The notes under the pieces are model-generated. The model was given only the letters and a program-made list of their open reading frames with translations, was not told the DNA's origin and did not search any database. A stretch of 64,000 bases of DNA from Kitasatospora sp. NBC_00374 (GTDB lineage: Bacteria > Actinomycetota > Actinomycetes > Streptomycetales > Streptomycetaceae), in contig NZ_CP107964.1 of NCBI RefSeq assembly GCF_041434935.1, positions 434,001-498,000 on the forward strand, in the 5' to 3' direction. Shown here one piece after another: positions 1 to 9,474 of this stretch (positions are counted from its first letter, which is position 1; each line of letters opens with the position of its first letter). The translations under genes were made by a program, and so were the position numbers.

Positions 1-105
1 TGTCACGCCCTGGTGCCGGTGTGGCAGAAAACACCTCGTCACCATGCTTCGAACGGTGAGGACGATGCCGTGACCGGGTGGTGCGCGTACGTGCTGTCGT
101 CGCCG

Positions 106-1389
106 CTACGCCGACGCGAGGTCCCTGGCGGGTCCGGCCGGCCCGGACGATCCGGAGGGCCGGTGCCAGGGGGTGGCTCCCTTGGCGTCACGGGTGAGCG
201 GGATGAAGCGGGCCGGCAGTGCCGTCAGGCTCCGGTAGATCGGGCCGCCGTGGTAGGTCAGCTCCTCCGCGGGTACGGCGAGCTTGATGTCGGGCAGGTA
301 GGAGGTGAGCCGTTCGATCGCCGCGGTGGCGACGAGGACCGCGGTGGAGCGGGCCGGGCAGGCGTGAGGGCCTGCGGCGAACGCGAGGTGGGCCTTGCTG
401 CCGGAGCGGTGGCCCTCCTTCGGCGGGTTGGCGTGCGGGCAGGAGTTGGCGGCCGCGTAGGAGACCATCACGGGCGAACCGACCGGGATGACCGTGCCGT
501 AGAAGTCGACCTCCTGCCGGGGGAAGTGAAGGCTGTAGTTCGCCAGCGGGGAGTCGTTCCACAGTGCCTCGTCGATCGCGTGCTGGATCGGCAGGCTCCC
601 GGTGGTGAGGTTGCCGAAGTAGCGGTCGTCCGAGAGCATGCGGGCGAGCGTGCTGGCGATGAGGTTGGTCAGCGGTTCGTTGCCCGCGCCGAGAACGATG
701 ATGACCTGCTGGAGGACGTCCTCCGGGCTCAGCCCGTTCGGGTGGTCGATGAACCACGAGGTCAGGTCGTGTCCGCGCTTCTGGGCCTTGGCGGCGTACA
801 GGGTGGTGAGGTACTCGTTCAGCGACTGCGCACCCCGGGCCATCTGCTCGGGATCGGAGCTCACCATGCCGGTGAGGGCCTCCAGGAGCCGGGAGGCGTA
901 CTCGTCGGGCATGCCGAACAGCGCGTTGAAGACCATCAGGGGTATCTGCTGCGCGTACTGGGCGACCAGGTCGACCTCGCCGTCCTCCGCGAACCGCTGG
1001 AGGAGCGTGTCGGCGTAACGGAAGGTCAGGTCGCGGACGTCGTGCGGGTCCAGAAGGCTGAAGCTGTCCGTGATGACGCTGCGCAGGTGGGCGTGCTGGG
1101 CGCCGTCGGCGAAGAACAGGCTGGGCCGCCACTGCACGTGCGGCATGAGGGGGCTGTCCGGCGGGACCTGGTCCATCCACGGGCGGGTGTCCTTGGACCA
1201 GGTGTCCGTGTCGTGGAGGAGGTCGAGTGCGGCCCGGTAGTCGGTGACCAGGTGGACGACGACACCGGGCGAGATCTCCGCAAGGCCGACCGGCCCCTGC
1301 AGGCGCAGCAGTTCGTAGCTGCGCCGGGGGTCCGCGTCGTGCTCTGGCCCGTGGATGCGCACCGGGGCTGCGGGAGGAGTGGCGGTCAC
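106..1389 (-). CDS. Cytochrome P450, CYP157-like, conservon CvnE
   Basis: This is a cytochrome P450 of about 427 aa and the last gene of a five-gene conservon read right to left. The heme loop is FAAGPHACPARS with the proximal Cys near residue 344, and the I-helix GAGNEPLTN starts near residue 234. The K-helix motif expected as ExxR reads EALW at about residues 274-277, so the usually invariant Arg is missing. Absence of that Arg is known for the CYP157 family, whose genes lie in Streptomyces conservons. I chose the GTG at 1389 because it overlaps the stop of the upstream GTPase gene (GTGA). The substrate cannot be told from sequence. A second conservon P450 often follows; any such gene would lie outside the window. 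Confidence 0.9.
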   Translation of the reverse strand: MTATPPAAPVRIHGPEHDADPRRSYELLRLQGPVGLAEISPGVVVHLVTDYRAALDLLHDTDTWSKDTRPWMDQVPPDSPLMPHVQWRPSLFFADGAQHAHLRSVITDSFSLLDPHDVRDLTFRYADTLLQRFAEDGEVDLVAQYAQQIPLMVFNALFGMPDEYASRLLEALTGMVSSDPEQMARGAQSLNEYLTTLYAAKAQKRGHDLTSWFIDHPNGLSPEDVLQQVIIVLGAGNEPLTNLIASTLARMLSDDRYFGNLTTGSLPIQHAIDEALWNDSPLANYSLHFPRQEVDFYGTVIPVGSPVMVSYAAANSCPHANPPKEGHRSGSKAHLAFAAGPHACPARSTAVLVATAAIERLTSYLPDIKLAVPAEELTYHGGPIYRSLTALPARFIPLTRDAKGATPWHRPSGSSGPAGPARDLASA

Positions 1390-2006
1390 GAGGATTCGTC
1401 TCCGGCTCGGGCTATCAGGTGGGCGGTCAGGGCGATGAGCGCGTCCAGGGTGGAGTTCTTCTCCCGGGTGTCGCAGGTCACCAGCGGGGTCCGCGCGTCC
1501 AGGTCGAGCTTGGAGCGCAGGGTCTCGATGTCGTACTCGGGCGACGTCGGGAATGTGTTCACGGCGACCGCGTAGTCCAGGCCGCGTTCCTCGATGAGGT
1601 CCATGACCTCGAACGACTGGTCCAGACGGCGGGTGTCGGCCAGGACGAGGGCGCCGATGGCGCCGTCGGCGATGTCCTCCCACAGAGGCAGGAAGCGGCG
1701 CTGCCCGGGGGTGCCGTACAGGTACAGCACCACCTTGGCCTGCGGCACGGTCAGGCGGCCGAAGTCGATGGCGACCGTGGTGGTCGTCTTGCCGCGCAGG
1801 CCGTCGAGGGTGAGGTCGTCCGCCGATGCGGCGGCGTCGGTCATCACCTCGTCGGTGTGCAGCGTCGGGATCTCGGACAGCGTCCTGATCGCGGTGGTCT
1901 TCCCGATACCGAGGGGGCCTGCCACCAGGATCTTCAGCCGCTGGTGGTCGTCCTCGGGCAGATACACAGGTTTCGGGCTAGTGCTGCCTGAGCGCGCGGA
2001 GTCCAC
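1386..2006 (-). CDS. cvnD: Conservon GTPase-like ATP/GTP-binding protein CvnD
   Basis: This is a small Ras-like P-loop protein of 206 aa, the CvnD component of a conservon. The Walker A motif is GPLGIGKTT near residues 30-38, the switch II region reads LYGTPGQRRF, and an NTFP motif stands where the NKxD-type base-specificity loop is expected. In known conservons CvnA-D form a membrane-associated complex resembling a eukaryotic G-protein-coupled switch, with CvnD as the GTP-binding module. Its start lies about 29 nt inside the end of cvnC and its stop overlaps the P450 start, so translation is coupled. The role of this particular conservon is unknown. Confidence 0.93.
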   Translation of the reverse strand: MDSARSGSTSPKPVYLPEDDHQRLKILVAGPLGIGKTTAIRTLSEIPTLHTDEVMTDAAASADDLTLDGLRGKTTTTVAIDFGRLTVPQAKVVLYLYGTPGQRRFLPLWEDIADGAIGALVLADTRRLDQSFEVMDLIEERGLDYAVAVNTFPTSPEYDIETLRSKLDLDARTPLVTCDTREKNSTLDALIALTAHLIARAGDESS

Positions 2007-2361
2007 TCAGCACCTCTTCCAGGAGTTCTTTGGACGGACGGTCGGCATGCGCGTCGGGGAGCAGGGCGTCCGGGGCCGGCACGCGGACCTGCAGGTGGCC
2101 GCCGTCGAGGAGTTGGGAGACCAGGACCTTGCACACACCGGTCTGCAGACGGAGGTAGGCAGCCGTCTCACTGACGGTCAGGGCGCCGCCCGTGAGCAGC
2201 GAGATGATCCGCTGTTGCACGGGCGTGTGGTGCGGGGCGGGCGGAAGACCCGTGGCGACCACAGCCATGAGCGACTGGAGGGTGTTGCGGGTCGGGGTGC
2301 CGACGCCTCGGGTCGCCAGGTAGCTGGGGATCATCCGCCGCCGTTGCGGGGCGCGGCTCAT
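1978..2361 (-). CDS. cvnC: DUF742 conservon protein CvnC
   Basis: This 127-aa protein matches the DUF742 (CvnC) family: it starts MSRAPQRRRMIPSY, has the segment TRNTLQSLMAV, and a winged-helix-like half with SETAAYLRLQTG and VCKVLVSQLLDGGHL. DUF742 proteins are the third component of conservons and may act in signalling or DNA binding; the biochemical role is poorly known. The ATG at 2361 overlaps the stop of cvnB in an ATGA arrangement, and the 3' end overlaps cvnD. Length agrees with the family. Confidence 0.92.
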   Translation of the reverse strand: MSRAPQRRRMIPSYLATRGVGTPTRNTLQSLMAVVATGLPPAPHHTPVQQRIISLLTGGALTVSETAAYLRLQTGVCKVLVSQLLDGGHLQVRVPAPDALLPDAHADRPSKELLEEVLSGLRALRQH

Positions 2362-2795
2362 GACGCCCCCTGTGTGCGGGCCGGGACGAACATGAGTTGT
2401 TCGCCGAGCTTCTTCGCCTGGCGGGCCATGATGTGCGCGACCGTACCCATGGGCATGTCGAGGCCGCCTGCCACGGCGATGAAGGTGTTGGTGCGGGCAC
2501 CGGCCGGCATGATCATGTACGTGCCGTGGGTGTTCTGCACGGTGATGGTCGTGACGGGGGTCCCGTCCGCGGCTTCCAACGCCGCGTTGGCCGCGGCGCG
2601 GGCCGCGCCGTGAAGGGCGGCCGTCATGGCGGAGATGCCTTCCGCGGTCTCGCGAAGGAGCCCTTCCGTTGCGCCGATGACCATGCCGTCGCTCGACAGG
2701 ATCAGGGCGTGCTTGACCTCTTTGCTGACTTCGGTGATGGGATTCAGGACCCACGACGGGTCCTCGATCACAGGGCGCGAGGTGGAGAGGGTCAC
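2358..2795 (-). CDS. cvnB: Roadblock/LC7-domain conservon protein CvnB
   Basis: This 145-aa protein has the roadblock/LC7 fold: a central segment HALILSSDGMVIGAT, then an Ala-rich helix, the strand TITVQNTHGTYMIMPAG, and the segment NTFIAVAGG. Roadblock proteins regulate small GTPases, and CvnB is expected to work with the CvnD GTPase encoded two genes downstream. The start overlaps the end of cvnA by 4 nt and the stop overlaps the cvnC start. The gene is intact and of normal family length. Confidence 0.93.
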   Translation of the reverse strand: MTLSTSRPVIEDPSWVLNPITEVSKEVKHALILSSDGMVIGATEGLLRETAEGISAMTAALHGAARAAANAALEAADGTPVTTITVQNTHGTYMIMPAGARTNTFIAVAGGLDMPMGTVAHIMARQAKKLGEQLMFVPARTQGAS

Positions 2796-4171
2796 TGTGC
2801 TTCCTTCGAGTCGGTGGGGGCGAGACCAGCGGCGATTCCCTCCTGGAACTGGCTCCAGGTGTCACGAGCCTTCTCTGGGTTCAACTCCCGGGACTCGATG
2901 ACGGGCGCATCACTGCGGGCGGGCTCCGTGCGAGCGCGGCGACGGCGCTGGGGCAGGGCGCTGCCGTCGCCCGGTGCCTCGTCCGGCGCCGCGTCCGGCG
3001 CCTCGTCCGGGGCGGCCGGCGTCGGCCACTGGGGGGCCGCGGGGGGTGCGGCGGGCAGCGGAGCCATCGCCGAGATCGGTTCGTGCCTCTCGTCGATCGT
3101 GGTCAACAGGTGCGCAGGGATGGTGAGGACCGCACGGACCCCGTTGTACGGGGAGACCTGGTCGATCGAGACCTGGAAGCCGTGGTCGGCGACGAGTCGG
3201 CCGATGGCCGCGAAACCGAGAGCCGGCGGATCGCCGAGCTCGGTGAGGGGCATGTGCTGCTGGTCCTCACCCGATACCAGGCGGACGCCGCGGCCGGCGG
3301 CCTCCGCACTCATGCCCGTGCCCGCGTCGTCGATGGTGACGCAGACGCTGCCGCTGCCGGTCTGGATCACGCTGGCCTCCACCGCGAGGTCGTCGCGGGA
3401 GTGCTCCAGAGCGTTGGCCATGAGCTCGGTGAGGGCGACGGCGATGGGCTCCGCGGCGCGACCGACGACCGCGAGGTTCGCGTCGAGCAGCCGGGAACTG
3501 ATCTTGATGCGTTCGTAGCCGTGGAGCCGGGACGACGCCCCGCTGACGATCTCGACCACGTAGGTGTCCGGACGCACGTGCCCGGGCCAGGCTCCGCAGA
3601 CGATCGCGGCCTTCTGGACCAGACGGATGGCCTGCTCGTTGAGGTGGTCGACCTTGAACAGGCTGTCCAGCAGACGCGGGTCGTCGAAGTCGCTCTGCAG
3701 GCTCTCGACCTGGGTCTGCAGCCGGTACGACAGAGCCTGAATGTCCTGGCAGGCACCACGGAGCGCTGCGCGGGCGGAGGCGTCGATCCGCCGGCGCTCC
3801 TTGGCCACGGTGTCCGAGTAGTGGCCGAGAACGGCTTCGTTCAGAGCGGCGAACCCGGTCCCGGCGAGGGCCTCGTGCTTCAGGCCGGGAACCGGGTGAT
3901 GCGAGCTGACCAGGTTCAGCGCCAGGCCGGGGAGACGGTCGGCGACGAGATGCTGGAGCTCGTCGCCGAGCTGCTGGAGGTGTTCGCGGAGCTGCTGGAG
4001 TTCGCCACGGAGCTCCTGCCCGCGCGTATCGGCCACACTCAGCGCCTCGGACTGCACAGCTCTTTGCGCGAGCAGGGCGCGACGCGAACGCGCCAGCAGC
4101 GCCGTGGCTACGGCGCCGGCAGCGGTCGTGGCGCCGAGCACCACTGCGGCGGTCTCGGGAATCGAGGTCAA
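2792..4171 (-). CDS. cvnA: Conservon sensor histidine-kinase-like protein CvnA
   Basis: This 459-aa protein is the first conservon gene product. It has one N-terminal membrane segment (about residues 8-26), a helical and probably coiled-coil region rich in QQL (about 50-80), and an HATPase_c domain with N-box ELMANALEHS and the G-box motif DDAGTGMS near residues 250-290. A Pro/Ala-rich tail with repeated DEAP units follows (about 370-420). CvnA proteins are the sensor-like members of conservons, with little evidence of normal phosphotransfer. The start is taken as TTG at 4171, preceded by GAGGA at a suitable distance; no better start is visible. Confidence 0.88.
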   Translation of the reverse strand: MTSIPETAAVVLGATTAAGAVATALLARSRRALLAQRAVQSEALSVADTRGQELRGELQQLREHLQQLGDELQHLVADRLPGLALNLVSSHHPVPGLKHEALAGTGFAALNEAVLGHYSDTVAKERRRIDASARAALRGACQDIQALSYRLQTQVESLQSDFDDPRLLDSLFKVDHLNEQAIRLVQKAAIVCGAWPGHVRPDTYVVEIVSGASSRLHGYERIKISSRLLDANLAVVGRAAEPIAVALTELMANALEHSRDDLAVEASVIQTGSGSVCVTIDDAGTGMSAEAAGRGVRLVSGEDQQHMPLTELGDPPALGFAAIGRLVADHGFQVSIDQVSPYNGVRAVLTIPAHLLTTIDERHEPISAMAPLPAAPPAAPQWPTPAAPDEAPDAAPDEAPGDGSALPQRRRRARTEPARSDAPVIESRELNPEKARDTWSQFQEGIAAGLAPTDSKEAQ

Positions 4172-5151
4172 CGGTCGGGTCCTCGGGCTCGAGCCGGCTC
4201 CGGGGCCAGACGTTGAGGAGCCACTCGTTCGCGCGGCGAACGAGCGCCCAGCCTTCGGAGTACCGGCAGATTACGGACGGAAAACTGATCGAACGAGCAG
4301 CACTGGGCGCAGCCGCGGCAGCGCAGCGACGTGCCATGTCCACGACATAGTAGACCGCACGGACCGTCGGACGTGCACCGCGCCGCTCAGCTCACCACCG
4401 AGCTCCCGCTCCACAACGCGACGGCGCTCCGCGCGGGACGTCCGACGCCCCCGCATGCGGCGGCCTTGCAGTCGTGAGCATCATCCTGAACTCCGCGGTC
4501 TTCAGCTGGGGTTACGGAGCGGCAACTAGATCCGAGCGCTCCGCTTCTGAGAGATCATTAGATCACATCATGTGTTAAGTACCCGTGCCTGAACCACACT
4601 TTGGGCGGCCGGGCGCCCTGGCCCGGGCTGGTGCCCGAGGGCACCGGGCACGCCGGAGGGCGGAGGTGCGGGGGCTGCGACGTACGGCTCGGGCCGCAGT
4701 CGCGGCCCGGTGCCGTGCACCGGCGTGGCACCCACGTTCAGCCGGGCTCAACGTCCGAATCCAGAACAGGGCGGTCCCGGTGCTCGAACGCCTGGAGCTC
4801 GAGGCGTTCCTCGTCCCGTCCGAGGAACTCCACTTCGGACGCACCGCCGCGCACCGCAGAGGAACGCCCGGCCTACCGCTCCGCGTTCGTCACCGGCCGC
4901 CCAGCCTCATCGCCCGCGATCGGACGTGCGATTCTGTGCGCATGTGTTGACTAGTGCTCACTTCCGTTCCATATTGGCCATGTTCGAGCAAGGCCTTCCC
5001 CGCCCCTCTGCCTGGAGGCGGCGGCCCTCGGCTGCCGGCGCCCCCGATCCCCGGACACGTCCCGCGCGATGACGTCGGCGACGGCCCGGCCCCGTCCCGC
5101 GGCGGCCGCACCGACGGACCGCCAGCACCCCGAAACCCCCAAGGAGCCAGC
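4172..5151. other. Intergenic region between conservon and GH59 gene
   Basis: This 980-bp gap holds the divergent promoters of the conservon and of the GH59 gene. I recognise no protein family in any frame. The section 4530-4600 is unusually AT-rich for this DNA. A possible promoter is TTGACT near 4947 with CATATT about 17 nt downstream, pointing to the GH59 gene. An AAGGAG ribosome-binding site lies at 5141-5146 just before the GH59 start. Confidence 0.4.
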
Positions 5152-7539
5152 ATGTCCCGGGCACCAGCGCGCCGCCCCGTGCTCGCCGCAGTCCTGAGCC
5201 TTCTGCTGGGTACGCTCGCCGGCCTGGCAACGGCACCCCCCGCCGGGGCCGCACCCACCCCCACGACGGCGATCGCGGTCGATGGCACCAAGCCGGGCCT
5301 GACCTTCGACGGCGTCGGCGCCATCTCCGGCGGCGGCGGCAACTCGCGACTCCTCGCGGACTACCCCGAACCGCAGCGCAGCCAACTCCTCGACTACCTC
5401 TTCAAGCCCGGCTACGGCGCCTCGCTGCAGCTGCTCAAGCTGGAGATCGGCGGCGACACCAACTCCACCGACGGCGCCGAACCCAGCCACATGCACACCG
5501 CCGGCACCGTCGACTGCGATCAAGGCTACGAGTGGTGGCTCGCCGAGCAGGCCAAGGCACGCAACCCCGGCATCAGGATCGCCGCCCTGTCCTGGGGCGC
5601 GCCCGGATGGATCGGCAACGGCACCTTCTGGTCCCAGGACACCATCGACTACCTGATGTCCTGGCTCGGCTGCGCCACCCAGCACCACCTCACCGTCGAC
5701 TACCTCGGCGGCTGGAACGAGCGGGGCTACGACAAGGCCTGGTACGAGAACCTCAAGAGCACGCTCACCGCTCGCGGCTACGCCACCAAGGTCGTGGCGG
5801 CGGACAGCGACTGGACGGTGGCCGACGCCATGGCCACCGACCCGGCGTTCAAGAACGCGGTCGACGTCGTCGGCACCCACTACCCGTGCGGGTACCTCGG
5901 CAGCTACACCACCTGCCCCAGCACCGCCCGCGCCCAGGAACTGGGCAAACCGCTGTGGGCCAGCGAGAACGGTTCCCAGGATGCCGACACCGGGGCACCC
6001 GCGGTGGCCCGCGCCATCAACCGCGACTACCTCGACGGGAAGATGACCGCGTTCTTCAACTGGCCGGTCATCGCCGCGCTCTACCCCAACCTGTACTTCT
6101 CCACCGACGGCATGTCCGTGGCCAACCAGCCGTGGTCCGGCCACTACGCCATCGGCACGACGACCTGGGTCACCGCGCACACCACACAGTTCACCCAGCC
6201 CGGCTGGCGCTACATCGACGCCGCGAGCGGCTACCTCACCGGCAAGCGGACGAGCGGCAGCTACGTCACCCTGAGGTCCCCCGACAACTCCGGCTACAGC
6301 ACGGTCATCGAGACACTGGACGCCACCGCCGCCCAGAACGCCGCCTTCACCGTCACCGGCGGCCTGCCCACCGGACAGGTCCACCTGTGGGCCACCGACC
6401 TCAGGTCGGCCAACTCCGCAGACTGGTTCGTCCGCCAGCCGGACGTGACACCGTCGAACGGCAAGTACTCCCTCACCCTCCAGCCCGGCCACCTCTACAC
6501 CGTGACGACCACCACCGGCCAGGGCAAGGGCACCGCGACCCCGCCGGCCCCCGCCACGCTCCCGCTGCCCTACGGCGACACCTTCGACACGCCCGCCACG
6601 ACCACCTCACCCAGGTACTTCACCGACATGAACGGCGCCTTCCAGACCGTCCCCTGCGGCGGCGGGCGGTCCGGCACCTGCCTGCGCCAGATGGCCCCCA
6701 CCACGCCCATCCGCTGGACCGACGAGCCGTACAACGCCCCCTACAGCATCATCGGCGACGGCAGCTGGAGCAACTACACCGTCACCGCGGACACCCTGTT
6801 CGAGCAGAGCAGCACCATCGAGCTCCTCGGCCGCGTCAACCAGCAGGGACGCAACAACAACGGTCTCAACGCCTACCACCTGCGCGTCAGCGCCTCCGGG
6901 GCCTGGTCAATCGACAAGAGCGACACCACCTGGACGTACACCACCCTGGCCAGCGGCACCACCACCCCGCTCGGTACCGGCCGGTGGCACACCGTCGCCT
7001 TCACCCTGCAGGGCTCGACCCTCACCGCCACGGTCGACGGCGCCACCCTGGGCAGCGCCGCCGACACCGCCTACCCCGTCGGCCAGGCCGGTCTCGGAGT
7101 GACCGGTTACCAGACCGACCAGTTCGACAACTTCACCCTCACCCCGGGCTCGACCTCCCCCCGCACCGGTCCGATCACCTCCGCCCTGCCCGGCAAGTGC
7201 GTCGACGACGCCGACGCCACCGCCAACGGCGCCAAGGCCCAGCTGTGGGACTGCAACGGCGGGAGCGCCCAGGTGTGGACCTGGGCCGACGGCACCCTCA
7301 CCCGCCGCGGCAAGTGCCTCGACGTCACCGGCCAGGCCACCGCCAACGGCACCCTGGTCGAGGTGTGGGACTGCAACGGCGGTGCCAACCAGCGGTGGAC
7401 GCCCCAGCCGGACGGCACCCTCAAGGGCGTCCAGTCCGACCGCTGCCTCGACGACCCCGCCTCCGCCACCGCCAACGGCACCCAGCTGGTGATCTGGGAC
7501 TGCCACGCCGGCACCAACCAGCGGTGGACCCTGCCGTAG
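5152..7539 (+). CDS. Secreted GH59 galactosylceramidase-like glycosidase with ricin-type lectin domain
   Basis: This is a secreted glycoside hydrolase of 795 aa. A Sec signal peptide (about residues 1-33, ending AGA-AP) is followed by a GH59 (galactocerebrosidase) TIM barrel that opens FDGVGAISGGGGNSRLL. The likely acid/base is Glu190 in GGWNER and the likely nucleophile Glu272 in WASENGS, both in the positions expected for the family. A beta-sandwich region follows, then a C-terminal ricin-B/CBM13 domain (about 675-795) with three repeats ending in QVW or QRW. GH59 enzymes release galactose from beta-galactosides including galactosylceramides; the bacterial substrate is not known. The start at 5152 is fixed by AAGGAG and the signal peptide. 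A terminator hairpin follows the gene. Confidence 0.9.
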   Translation: MSRAPARRPVLAAVLSLLLGTLAGLATAPPAGAAPTPTTAIAVDGTKPGLTFDGVGAISGGGGNSRLLADYPEPQRSQLLDYLFKPGYGASLQLLKLEIGGDTNSTDGAEPSHMHTAGTVDCDQGYEWWLAEQAKARNPGIRIAALSWGAPGWIGNGTFWSQDTIDYLMSWLGCATQHHLTVDYLGGWNERGYDKAWYENLKSTLTARGYATKVVAADSDWTVADAMATDPAFKNAVDVVGTHYPCGYLGSYTTCPSTARAQELGKPLWASENGSQDADTGAPAVARAINRDYLDGKMTAFFNWPVIAALYPNLYFSTDGMSVANQPWSGHYAIGTTTWVTAHTTQFTQPGWRYIDAASGYLTGKRTSGSYVTLRSPDNSGYSTVIETLDATAAQNAAFTVTGGLPTGQVHLWATDLRSANSADWFVRQPDVTPSNGKYSLTLQPGHLYTVTTTTGQGKGTATPPAPATLPLPYGDTFDTPATTTSPRYFTDMNGAFQTVPCGGGRSGTCLRQMAPTTPIRWTDEPYNAPYSIIGDGSWSNYTVTADTLFEQSSTIELLGRVNQQGRNNNGLNAYHLRVSASGAWSIDKSDTTWTYTTLASGTTTPLGTGRWHTVAFTLQGSTLTATVDGATLGSAADTAYPVGQAGLGVTGYQTDQFDNFTLTPGSTSPRTGPITSALPGKCVDDADATANGAKAQLWDCNGGSAQVWTWADGTLTRRGKCLDVTGQATANGTLVEVWDCNGGANQRWTPQPDGTLKGVQSDRCLDDPASATANGTQLVIWDCHAGTNQRWTLP

Positions 7540-7559
7540 CCCGGCCCGGCCTCACACCC

Positions 7560-7588
7560 GTGGCGGCCTCCCCCAGGGGGGCCGCCAC
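7560..7588 (+). terminator. Hairpin terminator after the GH59 gene
   Basis: The arms GTGGCGGCC and GGCCGCCAC form a perfect 9-bp stem around a C-rich then G-rich loop, 20 nt after the GH59 stop. There is no T tract, as is usual for terminators in high-GC actinomycetes. Confidence 0.75.
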
Positions 7589-8023
7589 GCACACCCGAGC
7601 CGTCCGACAGGATCCCCCCTCTTGCCCACCCACCCGACGTCCCTCGCCGCGGCGCAGCAGGGCATCGGGCTGATCATCGTCGTTCCGGACCCAGACCATC
7701 TCTCCGACACCGGCGGCCCCTGCCGCCCGGAGCTCCGGCCCGAGCCCGCCGCCCGACGCCCTGGAGGCAGGGCGCGGGCCGACGGCTACAGCATCGTGCG
7801 CCGCGACGACCCACCAGGCACCGACGTGGTCCTGGCACTCAACCTCACCGCAGGAGCAACACCGTTCCCGTGTCTTCCGCGGGCCACGAATCGAGCGGTG
7901 AGCCTGGGTGGGCTGTACCCGGGCAGACCGCGGCCTGGTAGCCGCTGTCGGACGGGCCGAAGCTGGGGTCATCACCCACCCCGTACAGGCCCACCGCCCT
8001 GGCATGACGAACAGGACCTCCCG
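7589..8023. other. Intergenic region upstream of the amidohydrolase
   Basis: About 435 bp. The amidohydrolase frame stays open through here, but the residues do not look like a conserved N-terminus and codon use is poor, so I treat it as untranslated leader or decayed DNA. I see no family, hairpin or clear promoter in it. Confidence 0.35.
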
Positions 8024-9418
8024 TTGACCGCCTCCGACACCACCAGCCCTGCCGTACTCGAACAGCTGCAGCGCCAGTCCGCGGACCCCGAGCGACGCAT
8101 CCTGTTCACCGGCGCGACCATCGTCACCATGGACCCTGCCCTCGGTGTTCTGCACGACGCCGACCTGCTGGTCGAGGGCGAGACCATCACCGCGATCGGT
8201 TCCGACCTGAACCGGGACGGCGCGGTGGTCGTCGACGCCACCGGCACCATCCTCACGCCGGGCTTCGTCGACACCCACCGGCACGCCTGGGAGACCCAGC
8301 TGCGCCGGATCATGCCGGACGTCGACGACCTCGGCGCCTACGTGATGTCCACCCTCGCCGGCTACGCCACCGTCTACCGACCCGAGGACATGTACGTCGG
8401 CACCAAGCTGGCCGCCCTGACGGCGATCGACAGCGGCATCACGTGCATGCTCGACTTCTCCCACAACTCCCGTACCCCCGAGCACTCCGACGCCGCCGTG
8501 CAGGGCCTCGTCGACACCGGCATCCGCGGCGTGCACGCCTCCATGGGCCCGCACTTCGGTGACTGGGACAAGCAGTGGCCCCGCGACCTGGCCCGCCTCA
8601 AGGCGAAGTACTTCGCCGGCGACGACCAACTGCTGACCCTGCGCCTGGCCGCCCTGGCCACCGACGAGATCGCCGGGCCCGCCCTCGCCTACGGCACCGA
8701 ACTCGCCCGAACGGCCAAGGATCTGGGGATCGGTGTGAGTGTCGACGCCGTCTTCGGCACCTCCTCCTCCCAGTCCATTCTGGGGTGGGACAAGGACGGC
8801 CTCCTCGGCGCGGACCTCACCCTCATCCACGCCACCGGCCTGACCCCGGCGGCGTGGAAGGCGATCGGGGCGAGCGGCACGAGCATCGCCCTGGCCCCGA
8901 CCTCGGACGCCCAGATCGGGCTGGAGACCGCGGTCCCCGCGATCGACGAGGCCCTGGCGGTCGGCGTCCGGCCCGGTCTGAGCATCGACGTCGAGGTGGC
9001 GCTGGCCAGCGACATGTTCACGCAGATGCGGGCCCTGCACGCCATCCAGCGGATGCGCGCGGTCAACGCCGCCTACGGCACCGACCAGCGGCCGGCCCGC
9101 ATCACCACCCACGACGTCCTGGACTTCGCCACCCTCCAGGGCGCCCGCACCAACGGCCTGGCAGGCGTCACCGGCTCGCTCACCCCGGGCAAGAAGGCCG
9201 ACCTGCTGGTCATCCAGGCCGAGGACCTCAACAACATGCCGCTCAACGACCCGATCGGCACCGTCGTGCTGGGCTCGGACGCCCGCAACATCAGCGCTGT
9301 CCTCATCAACGGCGAGCCCCGCAAGTGGAACGGCCAGGTCCTCGACGTCGATCTGCCCGCCCTCCGCGACGAGGTCCACGCTTCCCGCGAGTACGTGCTG
9401 CACACTCCCCGCGTCTGA
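8024..9418 (+). CDS. Amidohydrolase (TRZ/ATZ, cytosine deaminase-like)
   Basis: This is a metal-dependent hydrolase of 464 aa in the amidohydrolase superfamily, close to the chlorohydrolase/cytosine-deaminase group. The N-terminal beta-sandwich segment ends in ILTPGFVDTHRHAWE, whose HxH pair is the first metal ligand set. A further His lies in TLIHATGL and the late metal Asp is probably in LAPTSDAQIG. The C-terminus SLTPGKKADLLVI is the usual closing element. Such enzymes deaminate or dechlorinate heterocycles, or open cyclic amides; the substrate is unknown. I prefer the TTG at 8024, which has AGGACC just upstream; a longer start is possible but weaker. It converges with the XRE gene. Confidence 0.85.
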   Translation: MTASDTTSPAVLEQLQRQSADPERRILFTGATIVTMDPALGVLHDADLLVEGETITAIGSDLNRDGAVVVDATGTILTPGFVDTHRHAWETQLRRIMPDVDDLGAYVMSTLAGYATVYRPEDMYVGTKLAALTAIDSGITCMLDFSHNSRTPEHSDAAVQGLVDTGIRGVHASMGPHFGDWDKQWPRDLARLKAKYFAGDDQLLTLRLAALATDEIAGPALAYGTELARTAKDLGIGVSVDAVFGTSSSQSILGWDKDGLLGADLTLIHATGLTPAAWKAIGASGTSIALAPTSDAQIGLETAVPAIDEALAVGVRPGLSIDVEVALASDMFTQMRALHAIQRMRAVNAAYGTDQRPARITTHDVLDFATLQGARTNGLAGVTGSLTPGKKADLLVIQAEDLNNMPLNDPIGTVVLGSDARNISAVLINGEPRKWNGQVLDVDLPALRDEVHASREYVLHTPRV

Positions 9419-9474
9419 CCCCCGCCCCGAGCTACCGCACCTCTGCGCACGTGAGCCCATCGCACCACGGTGGA

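Noticed and set aside
13..1575. Long plus-strand open frame across the P450 gene
   Set aside because: It has the Val/Gly/Arg-rich composition of an antisense frame in GC-rich DNA and no family match; the minus-strand P450 explains the region.
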